From Heligmosomoides polygyrus polygyrus (Eukaryota; Nematoda; Chromadorea; Rhabditida; Heligmosomidae): a stretch of DNA of 64,000 nucleotides. A program made the translations under genes and the position numbers. The notes under the pieces were generated by a model. It had not been told where the DNA came from. It did not search any database and was given only the letters and a program-made list of their open reading frames with translations. Where the stretch lies: NCBI GenBank assembly GCA_947396885.1, contig OX377205.1:25903407-25967406 (forward strand), in the 5' to 3' direction. Shown here piece after piece: positions 12,001 to 23,100 of the stretch. How positions within the stretch are numbered: position 1 is the first letter of the stretch; each line of letters opens with the position of its first letter.

Positions 12001-15000
12001 ATCTGCTGACAGACCATGCAGAAAGCACCTCGTCTCACAAACTTCCGCAAGCAGGCGCGACTGGAGTTTGCCCGCAAAAACATGGCGACGCAGTGGGAAA
12101 AGGTAGGAACTTTCTGGTTTCGTCGACGTCATGAATTTCACACACTTATTGCTTCAGGTCATCTTCACCGACGAGAAAAAAATTTAATCTGGATGGTCCC
12201 GATATTTACCGGTATTACTGGAGAGATCTACGACAGGCTCCCATCACATTCTCTCGACGGAACTTCGAGCCGGGTCTCTGATGACATGGGCAGGCTTCTG
12301 CAGTAGGGGGAAGCTGAAGCTCAGATTCCCATCATGTCGTATGGACAGTCTAGAGTATCAAGCCGTACTGGAGTCCAGCCTGCTGCCCTTCCTAACGGGG
12401 AGAAAACGGCAGACACATGTTCTGCAGCAGGACAGCGCTGCACTTCATGTGTCCAAATCGACCACAGACTGGCTCCAGCGTAATCGAATCCGAGTAATGG
12501 AATGGCCAGCTTGCTCACCTGACTGCAGTCAAATGGAGAACATGTGGGGTGTCTTGGTCTGGCAGGTCTACATGAATAACAGGCAGTTCAACAATGTTGG
12601 AGAGCTGAAAACTGCTATTTTGACTGCCTGGGACAACATCGGTGACGAAGTGATGTAGGAACTTGTCAGTAGTATGCGTAGTAGGATATTTGATGTAATA
12701 AGAAATAATGGTGGTCCAATTTTTTAATAAAAATCGTATTTTTTGAGAGTGGCTCCATACTTTTGAAACAAACAAAAAATTTCAAAAATAATCTATTTTT
12801 GCTAGAGATCAAGCTTTTTCCGTAAAAAGCAATATAGGTATTTCCGACTTCAAGGAATTGAATGCGACAAACGCCGGTTCGTAAAAACAAAGGCGAAGGA
12901 TAAAAATGTTGAATTCAAGGTGGCTACATACTTTTGAAACGCACTCCTCCAGAGGCCGGATTCATCAACGACTTACGTAACTTTAACGGAGAATTGTAAG
13001 CGAAAAGCTCAGATAACGCGACTTATCGCTCACCATATCGCTTGGTAAGTCGCGCTATCAAGTATTGCGATTGTAGTTTTCTCTGCTAAATTGCTGTAAG
13101 TCGTTGAGGAATCCGACCCCAGGTTAAGATCTATGCTGCGGACACTGACTGAACTGGTTCACGTTCGTCGCTCGATACGCGGTTTTGTTGAAATTCAGCT
13201 CAGATCGAAATTGCTTCAAGCGATCACACCAAATTTGACGTCTCGCTCGAGTTCACCTTTATCTTCAAAAGCGGGCGCAACTTCATCAACACAAAGCCAC
13301 CTCCATGGGACAGGTTTCTGAAGATCTCGGGTATTAGCATCCATAACGATAACAAAGAGGGGGTGGGGAAAGCGCAGAGCTCTGACATGGGGAACTTCAT
13401 CAAGGTGTCTGCTGCAGCATAAATTCCATAGTTCGAGCAAGAGTAGAGCATTCACACCCACTCCTTAGTTCTTGGGAAAAATCTGTGATAGTGGAGAGCG
13501 CATCATAAACTTTACTTCATGTGGTACATGACCAAAGGTTTTCTCCAAGTCGGGCTATATGCACAGGATGCGACTTTATAGGTTGTGTAGGCCTTACGCA
13601 ATACATTGACGCCATTAAGTGAGTACATGGCGCGTCCAGATAGGAGATATTCATTGCAATATTTATCCTTTATTTATCAACTGTTACTTTTCATAGCATC
13701 GTCATTTGGTGGTTTCTGTAAAATCAAAGGTAGCTATATCTGAGCTTGTTGCTGCACTTTAGGGAGAACATGAGAATGCTAGTGGATTTCGCGTATTCTG
13801 GAGTGCTGGATGCAGGTCGACGACGCATGAAAATACTAAGGCTATCGGCTTTTGAGCTGAGTATGAATCGTCTAGTCGACCTTATTGATCACTGCATAAG
13901 CAGATTGGAAGACGAGGATGAGGAATCGAAGGATCGTGAGTCGCCAGTCTATTTGTTTAGCCGTCATATTGAAACAGTGCGTTATTGCATGACATGCGCC
14001 TGCGTCACTTTCCATTGTGCCGCAGCTGGTCCGCTGAGGTGCCTTAGCGCTGCTTGATATGACTTAGGGCAAACTCTGCATTTGTGCCTTCTCACAGAAT
14101 GATCTGTGCCTTCTAGGTATGTTTCGAATGCATTTTTCGGGCCCCGCTGAAGCAAGCACATCAGTGAATCCTTTGTTCGGGCTCGATCTTCACCGTGGTC
14201 AGTTTCTTACATGGTTCTGAAGCGTTTGTCTGGACGGAAAAAGCGTGTTGTATTGGAAGAATCTGCACCATTCAGTTAGCATAGAAGTGTGTTTCGTTTC
14301 TGCAAGACCCCGTTATCCACTGCTCCACGAAAGCCTGTCTACCGACGCTACAAGTTGCTCATTGAAACGCTCGTGATGGTACCTCACAGTCGCTGCTCTT
14401 TCCATAGTAAACTTCGAGGACCTTCTCACTTGGTTTGACGACCTGTCAAAAACGAGACATGTTTTTAAACTAGTTGAAGGGGTATTGGATTTATCCTAGT
14501 TGGGTGGGGGGGACATATAACTAAAAATTATGCAACAAATTGACTTGCAATTTATTGAGCTGGTTCTGGAGGACAAAGTAGGGCCCAAGGTCACAAAATC
14601 ACAAAAAACACACAGAAAATACAAAAAAAAAACTCCACGGTTGCAATGCTACGTGCGCCCCTCACCATGACGGATCTGGTTATAACATGTCAGGTAACAG
14701 TCAGCACGCGGTATGCGGCTTTACATGCCCCACTCACTGTGTTAAAGCCCGTTTATAGCATGTCAGGTGGCGGTCAGCTGTGTTTGAATACGCCTTGCCC
14801 GCCTGGGGCCGAATTCATCAACGACTTACAGCAATTTAGCAGAGAGAACACAGCCGAAATTCCTGATAGCGCGGCTTATCACGCGATATGGTGAACATTT
14901 CGCCGCCCTATCAGGAATTTCAGCTTCTTTTCTGCTAAATTGCTGTAAGTCGTTGATGAATCCGGCCCCTGGGCCCCGCGGCGATTTGTTTGTCCGTTTC

Positions 15001-18000
15001 TTTATATGCTTTTGGGCCCTACTCTGTTCTCTAGAAGCTGATCCGTAAGGCCCATGTCGAAGGATAGATTGGAGGGGATTTTCCCTCTATGACTTGCTTT
15101 TCCCGTTCAGATATACGCTTCAGTTCCTTCCCTTGTGAGTGTGCTTTCCTGTGAGCCTAACTGCTTATAAGGGATGTGGTGAATGCTCAACGACAGATAG
15201 AAGCGAATGAATTAGAAGGCTTCAAAATACAGCGCTGTTCAGGAACTCAAGGTTATGTCAGTAAAATGGGCAGTGTTCCCATGCCTTCCACCTCTTACCC
15301 GGAAGACATTACCGTTCAAGCTGCAGATGACTATGACTCCATCTATGAGGAATTTGTGATGGGACCACGTCGAGGACGAAAACCTGTAGTTGGTCCGCAT
15401 CCTAGCAAATACCAGCCATTCGTCGTCGGACGGTCTACAATGATGTCCATACGTACGTTTCTTATTTAGCCCATTAGTTTAGCTTGTATTTAGCTATTTT
15501 CGAGTTTGCGTACTAAAATCCTTTTTCAGTCTAAACAGAGCTTACGTTATTGACGTCTTAAATAAATAGATGTTCATGAAAAGGAGGTCTGTAAACTATT
15601 AGGTTGTCCCATAAGTCTTCGCCGTTTCTTCAACGATTCGCTGCAGATTTCGCCGGCGGTCTCTTGCATAGCGCTGCATAGCTTTCGAAAGAGTGATTTG
15701 CTCTATCAGAACATGTATTGCGTTTCTTTCTTCATCATGAATTTTCTCAATTTTTAGGTCGTTGAAGTGAAAAGTGAAAAAGTGAAGAAGTAGCCATTTG
15801 CGCACTTGTTCTCTCCGTTTAGGCCTGCAATTTCTTGCGCAGTTTTTATACCATTTGGAAGACAATGTTCTGTACTACAAGAATATGTTTTAGTGCTATT
15901 TGCTCATTTGTCCTTTATTGATTTTTAGGCCATCAAATTGGGACGTCCGAAGGAGGATGGTTATTTTTGCCAACAGCTCCTGCTCTGTGGTTGGACTTTT
16001 TGGGTTGGTGTTATATGTCATTCGAAAGAGAATATATTGCTCTATAAGAATATGTGTCGCATTTATTGATTTCTATTCAACATCAACAAAATGCCAACAA
16101 GAGAAAAATCGTCTTCACCAACAACTTCTCCTTCTTCAGTTGTTGATATTCGACAGAAATCAGCGTGAGCAAATAAACGCGACACAAATTCTTACTGAAC
16201 AAGACATCCTCTTCCAACGACATATAACACCAAGCAAAAAAGTCCAGCCACAGAACCGGAGTTTTGGTAAAAATTCGGACGGGAAAGTCGGAATTCCCAA
16301 TTTGATGGCCTAAAAATCAAGGGCTAGTGAGAAAATACGACCAACACATATTCTTGTAGTACAGAACATTGTCTTCCAAGTGCTATAAGAAAGTGCGCAC
16401 AAAATTACAAACCTAAGCGGAGAGAACAAGTGCGCAAATGGCTACTTTTTCACTTTTTCACTTTTCACTTCAACGACCTAAAAATTGACAAAATTCATGA
16501 TGAAAAAAGAAATGCAATACATGTTCTGATAGACAAATAATCTTCTTTCGAAAGCTATGCAGCCCTCTGCAAGAGACCGCCGGCGAAATCTGCAGTGAAT
16601 CGTTGAAAAAAACGGCGGGGACTTATGGGACAACCTAATATATCACCACCTCATGGCTAATGTTCAACTTTTTATGCAAACGTCCGTAGAGCTGCTTCAT
16701 TTGAAGCGTGTCTCACTTCGTCAGTCATATAAATGCCGGCATTGAACATTCAGGTGACGACGACGGTGAGACAACCGTGCCTGCAGTGACGATGTCTTTT
16801 CTTCAAGATAACGAGAGAGGGAGTTCAGCCGTTGACAGCTATGGCTATGGTCTCCCTGAAATAGTAGGAACTTGCGATGTGACGGTGCCACTAATCGTAG
16901 GAGATCAAAGGGTGAGCGCCTATTCATTTCATTAACGTGTAAGCAACAGATTGGCAGGTTGCTACTAGAACGCTCAGTTCACAGTATCTAAGACGAGGGT
17001 CCATCTAATCATCCCTCTTCGATATCCCTTTTTGGAACCTCAAAATTACCATGTTTTGACAGTGTCCCAGCTCGCTCCTAATGACCCTCTCAGAGGAACC
17101 CGATTTCGTTTAGATATGTGCAAGAAAATCGTCGGTATCCAACTCCTGCTTCCTTCAGAGTGACGTCCAACACTCATGTCTTCAACAGTTGTCTAGCGGT
17201 ACGCTGTGGATGTGTTAGCAATACCCTTACCGATACCATTGTTGATAGGGAGCTTGCTTCTCGGAAGTACACCAGTGGAACTCGTTGCAGCACGAATAGC
17301 GTGTCCTTCCATTAGCCAGTACTGCAAAATTAAGCTCAATTCGGGAGAAACCCACAATTCAGTGGCTGCTGTCCCTCAACGCAGAAGTCCATTTTTCTCA
17401 GAGCACCTTCCAAATCATGGGGTACGGAAACCCAGTAACAAGAACATCATCGCGCACTTCCGTCCTGCATATCCACAGAGTACTAAAAGGGCTACTGCTC
17501 GGAGCGTGTTCCGTACAGCTGCCTTGATGTCCTCCAACGAGGACTTGAGGTCTTCATCAATGGCAATGGCATCTCACATTGCGTTACCAAATCGATATGT
17601 GCCGGAAAATATGCCCTGAAGAGGTCGTCGACCACCAGCAGCAAAGACATACACTTCCTAGAAGGTAGCAAAGATCTCTTTTCGATGCCCTTTATCACGG
17701 ATGCACTAAGCACCTAAGTACGGGACTGTTCGTAGTGTGGAATTAGACGATTTCTTAAGGGGTCGTTGACATTCTTCCTTCTATCCTCAAAGGTCGGCTT
17801 GTTAGGAGCCGTTTCTACCTCTGAAGCACCTGTACAATGCCGTCCTGCATGGTTTACTTGCACGGTAGGAAACGCGACTGCAGAGTGTTTGGTACGGTGT
17901 ATCTCATCATTTGCAGCAAATAAATAAATAAACTTGCACCGAGTGTAAGGAAGAATACATTGGCGAGACGGGCAGACATTTTTGGGTCAAAGTGAAAGAA

Positions 18001-19719
18001 CGTGCGGATAAATGTGAGGTCTCTACTCCCTTGGGAGAGCACAGACTACGAGACCATAATGACACAGCGATTGGAGTAGAGCAACCCTGTTAGCACGCGA
18101 GTTCAATATCGCAGCGCGGAAGATCCTGGAGGCGTTGTGGATTTCGTTCAAGAACCACGCAATCAAGAGGAAAGAGGAGCGGGTGGCGATTATTTCAGCT
18201 CTCTCCATAAGGTCAGTTAGGTTGTCTTACTCCCCTTTCGTTCATTCTATCACTTGCTTCTGGAGCTTCTTTAACTTGGAGTGATCCTTAACAGTCTTCG
18301 CTTAACAGCTTTGCAAGAGATCCTACAGCACAAATGAGCTCAATTTCTTTCACATCATGCCGTGGCATGTAGAGACATCGCACCTTGCAATGCATTATCA
18401 GCTCTTCGCGTTCCTCCAAACAGCCAATAACACAATTTTTCGGAAGTATTCCTTATGTATCACTCGATCTGATATAACCAACGTGGAAATTAAGGAGTGC
18501 TGATGGCGACTTCCATATTTTGAATTCAGTGCGATGTTCGTGTCATCATCAATAGTCATTGCGGTGCAACTCTAAAGCGGGTCGTCCACCTATCCATCTA
18601 TACATACATCCCATTTGGCAGCCCTAATTTAGCCGTAACAAAGTTAAATATATTTTTACAATTGCACCTCTCTCGTTAGCGTTTTAGAGTCCAGCTCTCA
18701 GGATAAAGAGGGTGAGCCACCTCTTTGGATCTGTATCCGAGTGCAATCGGCAGTGCCGCTATGTGCTACGCGAAAGCGGCACAGTCAGGGCACTAGCTGT
18801 CATACGCAGCCGAAGTTGAGGCTGTTGCCTCAACTATACTTACGCTTATGTTCCGCTGGTCATCCACGTCTTCTATCCTTCTGGTGTCGGCGAAGTGGTA
18901 CTAGCGTTCCTTGACATGGATAAAACAGTGGCTTGTGCACCGTTCGCAACTGCTAGCCACTGCATATCCCAAATATGCATTTAGTCCTCCATGGCATCTC
19001 GTAAAAGTAGGGTGCTTGGTGCATCCCGAGCGGGGATAAACCCGTCCTTGTCTCTGTAGGACGACCCCCAATACCATCTCACATTCCGTATCGATATTTA
19101 GAGAACCCAGTGAAGAGATCAAGTGTTTGCGATGTGTTGCGTTAAACTGTTCAGTGTTGCAGGCGATGATGGAAAAGCCGTTCAAGTGTCCCCAGTGTGA
19201 CCATAGATCGAGGGAGAAAGGAGGTGTAATCAAACACATAAGGTTTGTTGGTGTGTTACTGCTACCACTTTTTCTATTATTCGCAGCGTTGTAGTTGTGC
19301 GTGGTGCCACTCTAGTCCTTGTTTAGAAGGCGTTTTGTCACTGAAGAGATATTGTTTAGGAGTATACACACAGGGGAAGCGCCCTACAAGTGCAAATACT
19401 GCAACAAGTCGTTCAAAGTTCAGAGCAATCTCGTTCGTCACGTCCGAGCTCATACAGGTAAGGTTGCCTGGCCTCTTCAGCTGTCGTTCTTTCAGCTCCG
19501 AATCCCTTCGTTCTAGGTGAGAAGCCGTACGCGTGCAAGAAGTGCGGCCTCAGCTACGCGGACAAGAAGAACATGGACGCGCATGTGTTTCGTGAGCACC
19601 TCGGGATGCGCGAGTTCGAGTGCACCGCTCCCAGATGTTACGCTCGCTTCTGGCGTCATGATCGCTTCGCATATCATTGTCTGAAGCGCCATGGCACGGA
19701 GCCTCAGTTCTTGCAGTAA
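6085..19719 (+). CDS. tandem-BTB C2H2 zinc-finger protein, 12 exons
   Basis: Proposed coding exons are 6085-6234, 7738-7894, 8850-8965, 10344-10469, 11006-11030, 11089-11170, 13763-13935, 15216-15452, 16754-16911, 19163-19242, 19360-19457 and 19517-19719. They join in phase to 1,605 nt (534 residues). An acidic N-terminus leads into a first BTB/POZ fold (exons 2-3, about residues 51-140, with [11 protein letters not shown]). A second BTB-like fold spans exons 4-7 (about 160-270, with MLVDFAYSG). A low-complexity linker follows, then four C2H2 fingers at the C-terminus: CX2CX12HX4H, CX2CX12HX3H, CX2CX12HX4H and CX4CX12HX4H, with TGE-type linkers. BTB zinc-finger proteins usually dimerise through BTB and act as nuclear DNA-binding regulators; that role is inferred. 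Exons 5 and 6 (25 and 82 bp) are the least certain. Two BTB folds before the fingers is unusual. No ortholog name is assigned. Confidence 0.78.
6275..6466. mobile_element. MITE with GTCGCGTAGGTGAGCAGCAT ends
   Basis: The left end (GTCGCGTAGGTGAGCAGC) pairs with the complement of the right end, over about 30 bp. It lies in intron 1 of the BTB gene, just 40 bp after the donor. A relative with GTCGCGAAGATGGGCAGCAT lies at 43.79-43.97 kb. There is no coding capacity. Confidence 0.65.
6470..7737. other. intron 1 remainder of the BTB gene
   Basis: The only repeat seen is a short segment near 6976-7003 (AAGGTGACCCCGAGCTGC) that recurs near 3921 and 47765 next to CTTTGCG. The rest looks like ordinary intron. 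Confidence 0.35.
8009..8506. mobile_element. TIR element with GGTGCAA..AGTTGGTTGTGGCC ends
   Basis: The left end near 8009 (GGTGCAAGCCAAGTTGGTTG) pairs with the complement of the right end near 8470-8506 over about 35 bp. A second copy lies at 54.88-55.41 kb. It sits in intron 2 of the BTB gene and has no evident transposase. Confidence 0.6.
8515..8665 (+). pseudogene. CR1/Jockey-type reverse transcriptase fragment
   Basis: One open frame reads like the region downstream of the polymerase core in CR1-like elements: a strand with ISQKLDF, then NHCDAVVKK and LLFKVL. It is about 50 codons, with no neighbouring RT motifs, and ends in ordinary intron sequence. Assignment rests on recall of the family pattern. 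Confidence 0.4.
9385..9690 (-). repeat. tRNA-derived SINE, nearly complete
   Basis: Read on the minus strand, the head has an A-box-like TAGCGCAGTCGGAGGAGG and a B-box-like GGTTCGGATTTCC, then a conserved body (CCAAGCCTTCCATCCCTCC) and a tail of TTATCC repeats. The head resembles a tRNA with extra sequence. A plus-strand copy lies at 27.26-27.54 kb, and degraded copies lie near 3.7, 18.9, 25.2 and 32.25 kb. It is in intron 3 of the BTB gene. Confidence 0.75.
9754..10230 (-). pseudogene. RTE-type retrotransposon C-terminal fragment
   Basis: On the minus strand this encodes the C-terminal end of the ORF of RTE-like elements common in strongylid nematodes. An N-terminal stretch with GTETWAIRK and [10 protein letters not shown] is followed after a frame change by [22 protein letters not shown] and a WRPL-type end. 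It lacks the endonuclease and the RT core, is frameshifted, and lies in intron 3 of the BTB gene. Confidence 0.85.
11376..12946 (+). mobile_element. Tc1-family transposon, degenerate
   Basis: The ends are inverted repeats of about 35 bp (CAGTGCGTTTCAAAAGTATG at the left). A second, inner pair of the same motif occurs near 11551 and 12747, so each end carries two related repeats, as in some Tc1 elements with long IR/DR ends. A TA precedes the left end; the right end has lost its terminal bases. It sits in intron 6 of the BTB gene. Confidence 0.9.
11682..12657 (+). pseudogene. Tc1 transposase pseudogene
   Basis: The start MPVRGR leads into a paired-type helix-turn-helix ([14 protein letters not shown]). 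The first catalytic Asp lies in [13 protein letters not shown] near 12160-12190, and the end of the domain ([31 protein letters not shown]) near 12418-12550. The frame shifts at least three times (near 11770, 12100 and 12200-12300), so it is inactive. Family: Tc1, with DDE/D catalysis. Confidence 0.88.
12952..13120. mobile_element. palindromic MITE (GGCCGGATTCATCAACGAC family), copy 1
   Basis: The ends GGCCGGATTCATCAACGACT and its complement enclose an almost fully palindromic 169-bp unit. It abuts the right end of the Tc1 element. Copies 2 and 3 are at 14.81-14.97 kb and 54.11-54.28 kb. Confidence 0.75.
13216..13620 (-). pseudogene. RTE-type reverse transcriptase core fragment
   Basis: Minus-strand frames give [10 protein letters not shown] (RT motif around F/V-P-H) and, after a frame change, [19 protein letters not shown] followed by CVDEV at the place of the catalytic YADD box. 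The metal-binding Asp pair is lost (ADD changed to VDE). About 130 codons survive. Together with the fragment at 9.75-10.23 kb it shows the same family has landed twice in this gene. Confidence 0.82.
14805..14969. mobile_element. palindromic MITE (GGCCGGATTCATCAACGAC family), copy 2
   Basis: This 165-bp unit has ends GGGGCCGAATTCATCAACGA and the complement. Its inner stem includes CTTACAGCAATTTAGCAGAG and the complementary CTGCTAAATTGCTGTAAG. It lies in intron 7 of the BTB gene. Confidence 0.8.
15599..16641. mobile_element. 1.04-kb palindromic mariner-type foldback element
   Basis: The ends start TTAGGTTGTCCCATAAGTC and lie next to TA. The two halves are complementary over most of their length (for example 15599-15880 against 16360-16640, and 15925-16080 against 16150-16320), with a centre near 16115. 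No intact transposase is present. It fills most of intron 8 of the BTB gene. Confidence 0.85.
17206..18225 (+). mobile_element. Penelope-like retroelement fragment with GIY-YIG domain
   Basis: A frame at about 17390-17619 reads like the segment downstream of the RT in Penelope-like elements ([27 protein letters not shown]). After a gap, 17931-18075 encodes a GIY-YIG-type nuclease start: a CX2C pair (CTECKEEY), the IGETGRH motif, and STPLGEHR with a histidine. The next frame, 18091-18220, carries the typical tail with [10 protein letters not shown]. Stops and frameshifts separate the pieces. It sits in intron 9 of the BTB gene and lacks the RT core. Confidence 0.8.
18226..19162. other. rest of intron 9 of the BTB gene
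   Basis: A degraded SINE tail may lie around 18.9-19.06 kb (GGTGCATCCCGAGCGGGGA). No exon is evident between the Penelope fragment and the first zinc-finger exon. Confidence 0.35.
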
Positions 19720-20121
19720 CTGCAGCACCACGTCTGCTGGTGCTTGCACCAGTTAGATTGGTGTTCTTAGGCTTGTTAGGTTGATCTCCATTGCACCGTT
19801 CGATCACATGATATTAAGAAAAGAATTCCTAGTCATTCTGATGTAGTTGGTTTGTTTGTGTTTTTTTTTTTTTTGCAAAGAGAATAGCCTTTCCGTGTTC
19901 TTAAAGTGTTTTGGTAGTGTCGCCACTCAGGATCATCGTCTTCCCTCGTCGTTTTGCTCACAGATCGCATTTCTTCGCGTACAGTTGGTACATAACGTGA
20001 AGTAAAAGTTTCTATTTGATTCTGATGTTGCTGTTTTGAGGTGCACGCCAAGTGTTTCACTGTATCTCCACCGCATTCATTATGATTAGAGTTTTTACTT
20101 AGGGTCCAGAGCGGAACGGTT

Positions 20122-20130
20122 CGCTTTTAG
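20122..20130 (+). other. candidate trans-splice acceptor of the FAM91 gene
   Basis: CGCTTTTAG ends at 20130, 61 bp upstream of the ATG at 20192 and 411 bp after the BTB gene stop. In nematodes such a site often accepts a spliced leader. With the same-strand neighbour so close, it could also mark the second gene of an operon. Confidence 0.35.
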
Positions 20131-20191
20131 CTGACAGACACGCACACCCAAACCTGGCAGAGCAACGCTAAAGTGGTGTTGAGATATACCC

Positions 20192-23100
20192 ATGGATGTG
20201 GATACCTGCATTCGGGAGAATATAGTCTGGCAGAAGTTGCCAGAGGACATACGGGTTCTGCTGGGCAATTCGCAAAGGGAGTATGACAAGCTCGTATTGG
20301 AGTATTCAATAAAGAATCAGCTGCGATACAAAGGAAATCTTGGTGAGTAGCAGTACGTGTTTTAGTTTAGCTTATTGCGCTGTTTGAAGACCTTGACTAC
20401 CATTTTTCTCCAACTGATCTCTTCATACTATTCATGGCTAATGCAGGGAACGAAGGAGCTCTCCAATTTTATTAAATAATCAAACAGTTATTAAGATAGG
20501 GGAAACAGCACATGTAAGACCAAGGTGTAGGAGACCAGGAGAGAAACGGGCCCATCTCGACTCTGGCCCTTCAGAGGGGGGGGGGGCCGCCCATTGTAGG
20601 CCCGCACTACTAACGTATAGTGTGCATCACTTACGAGGAAGGTCAAAGAGGTGACCGTAGACCTTCTCAAAGCGACCTATATAGGATTGTGGGGCTTAGT
20701 CTGGGAAGCATCGTAGTGGCTTCCAAATTTCCTGCGGACCTCTAGGTCAAAAGTGGCAGAAAACTGTCGCTTCAGTCCGGGCCGATAACTCAAAACTGAC
20801 GCCTGGATAACCCTTGTCGCGCTTAGAAATAGCTCTGCAGAAGATTTGTAGCTTCAATGATTGCTAGAACGTGGGATCTGATAAATCACCACCTATATAT
20901 AAAAGAGTTTGTCCGTCGAGTGATCTAATCTAAGTGAGATACGCCGCATTCGCCGCATCACCCACAGCGAGAGCGGTGGAATGATCTAACATAAGTGAGG
21001 TACGCCGCATCACCCATAGCGAGAGCGGTCGAATGATCTAACCTAAGTTGGGTACGCCGCATCATCCACACATCATCCACATCCATCCGCATCACCCATA
21101 GCGAGAGCGGTCGAATGATCTAACCTAAGTTAGGTACGCTGCATCACCCACAGCGGGAGCGGTCGAATGATCTAACCTAGGTGAGGAAGGCCGCATCATC
21201 CACAGCGAGAGCGGTCGAATGATCTATCTAATCTAATAAGTGAGGTACGCTGTATCATCCACAGCGCGGTCGAAAGTTCCCATTGAACGTGGGAATCGCT
21301 GCAGCATGGAAAGCGCATCCTTCTACTGCTTGACACAAGAGCACTTACGCGCGTTCGTGAGCGTCCAGATCCAGAAGCCGTGCCGCCGACTTCGTGCCAT
21401 TAGCATAAGAAGACCACTAAAGAGGGAAGAGTATAAGGAGGGACTTCGAGGGTGGAAAATCGACAGCGACCAGGAGGTAGCGACTTGGAGGAAGCATCGG
21501 GAAGGGAGGGGGTCGATAGGGGGATCAACGAAGCATTAAGGAGGGACCAGTAGGGAGTTAGTAATCAAGAGGGGGGAGCAGTTAGGAAGATCGGTAAGGG
21601 GACCCATTGCCAATAGAGAGTACGGATTTAGAAGATGTGACACCGATGACACGCAATGGGCATTCGCTCGCCATCGTTGTGTGTGAGCGTGGAAGAGCTA
21701 CTTAAGAGTGGGGAGAGTTTTAACGAGGATTCCTAGGGGGGAAGATCGACCAGGAACAAGGGACCTGGAGGCGGAACCAGGACGGGGAACCAGCAAGAAG
21801 GGAGCCGTAAGAAAATTTTTACGCGAAACAAGGAATCTGCCATATGTGCAGCCTCTTCATGCTCGACACAGCGGCAACTGTGCGCGCTTATGATCCTCTG
21901 CATTCAGAAGGTGGGTCTTCAGAGGTGCTGGTTTCAGAGGACAGGTCCTCTACGCCGCCCTAGAAGCATCTGAATTAAGGAATTTTGTCACCGGCGTGCT
22001 GCGGCGTGCAGGCGCTTTCAGAATTCAACATGGGATGCTGATCTACAGAGGAAGTATAGCCTCCTCCTGCTTGACACAACGGCAACTACACGTATTTCTA
22101 AACGTCTCGATTCAGAAAAAAGGTCCTCTACGTCGCGCTAGAGGCATCTGGATTATCCTAGGAGGTGATTTCAGACAAATTCCTCCTGTTGTGTCAAAAG
22201 CAGGACGGTCCGAAATTCTGAATGTTTCTATCAAGAGCTCCCCACTGTGGCCTCATTTATTTGAATACAGCTTGACTGAGAATGTGAGGGTGTCCAGCGG
22301 TGGAATCGGTTGGTCTAACTTTCTAATTCAACTTGGAAACGGAGAGCTCCAAAACAATTCCAATGAGGTGAAAGTGCCCGACGATATGCTGAGCTGTGGA
22401 GATATAGCAGATGAGATATTTGGTGATATAGTGACCTTAGAAGATATGTCCGCTGCAGTCGGTAGAGCGATTTTGACGCCTAGGAATTTCGACTCTTTGG
22501 AGATAAACAACAAAGTGCTTTCGAAACTACCTGGGCAGGAGAAGATTTACAGAAGCATAGATGAGGTTATGATTGACGAAACTGAAGCTAACAACGATAC
22601 AGAGTATTCATTGGAGTTTCTAAACAGCTTGACACCCCAGGGATACCCGCCACATGAACTCCATCTGAAGAATTAGCAGTCATAATGCTTCTGCGGACCA
22701 GGGTCTATGCAATGGTACGCGACTCACCTTGAGTATATGGATAGGTACATTCTAGGCTGCAAAATTGCAACTGGAGCAAACAGAGTACAGTACGTTCTTA
22801 TTCCTAGAATAATATTCTGTCGCCTGCCTATGACACCTCACCGTGCAGATTTAAGAGGAGACAATTTCCTGTGCGTTTGGCCTACGCAATGACAATAAAC
22901 AAGAGTCAGGGATAAACATTCGACAGGGTCGGTGTATACCTCCCCAGCCCAGTTTTTCTCATGGTCAACTGTACGTGGCCTGCTCCCGTGTTCGACAGAG
23001 ATCCCATCTGAAAATTTGGCTACCACCAGGACGGAAGACTATATCAAACGTAGTATACGCCGAGATGTTTGAGTAAAAATTAAACCATTTTCGTTGCGCT

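Noticed and set aside
13199..13404. Plus-strand open stretch with good splice sites that could be a BTB gene exon
   Set aside because: The opposite strand at the same place encodes a recognisable RTE reverse transcriptase, which explains the open frame. Its phase is not needed for the gene model.
15161..15215. Upstream extension of BTB exon 8
   Set aside because: The only acceptor for the longer form is a poor ATAAG in the wrong phase. The ATTAG acceptor at 15215 matches the phase of the preceding exon.
20921..21270. CRISPR-like array
   Set aside because: The repeats are contiguous tandem units without unique spacers, in a eukaryotic Helitron.
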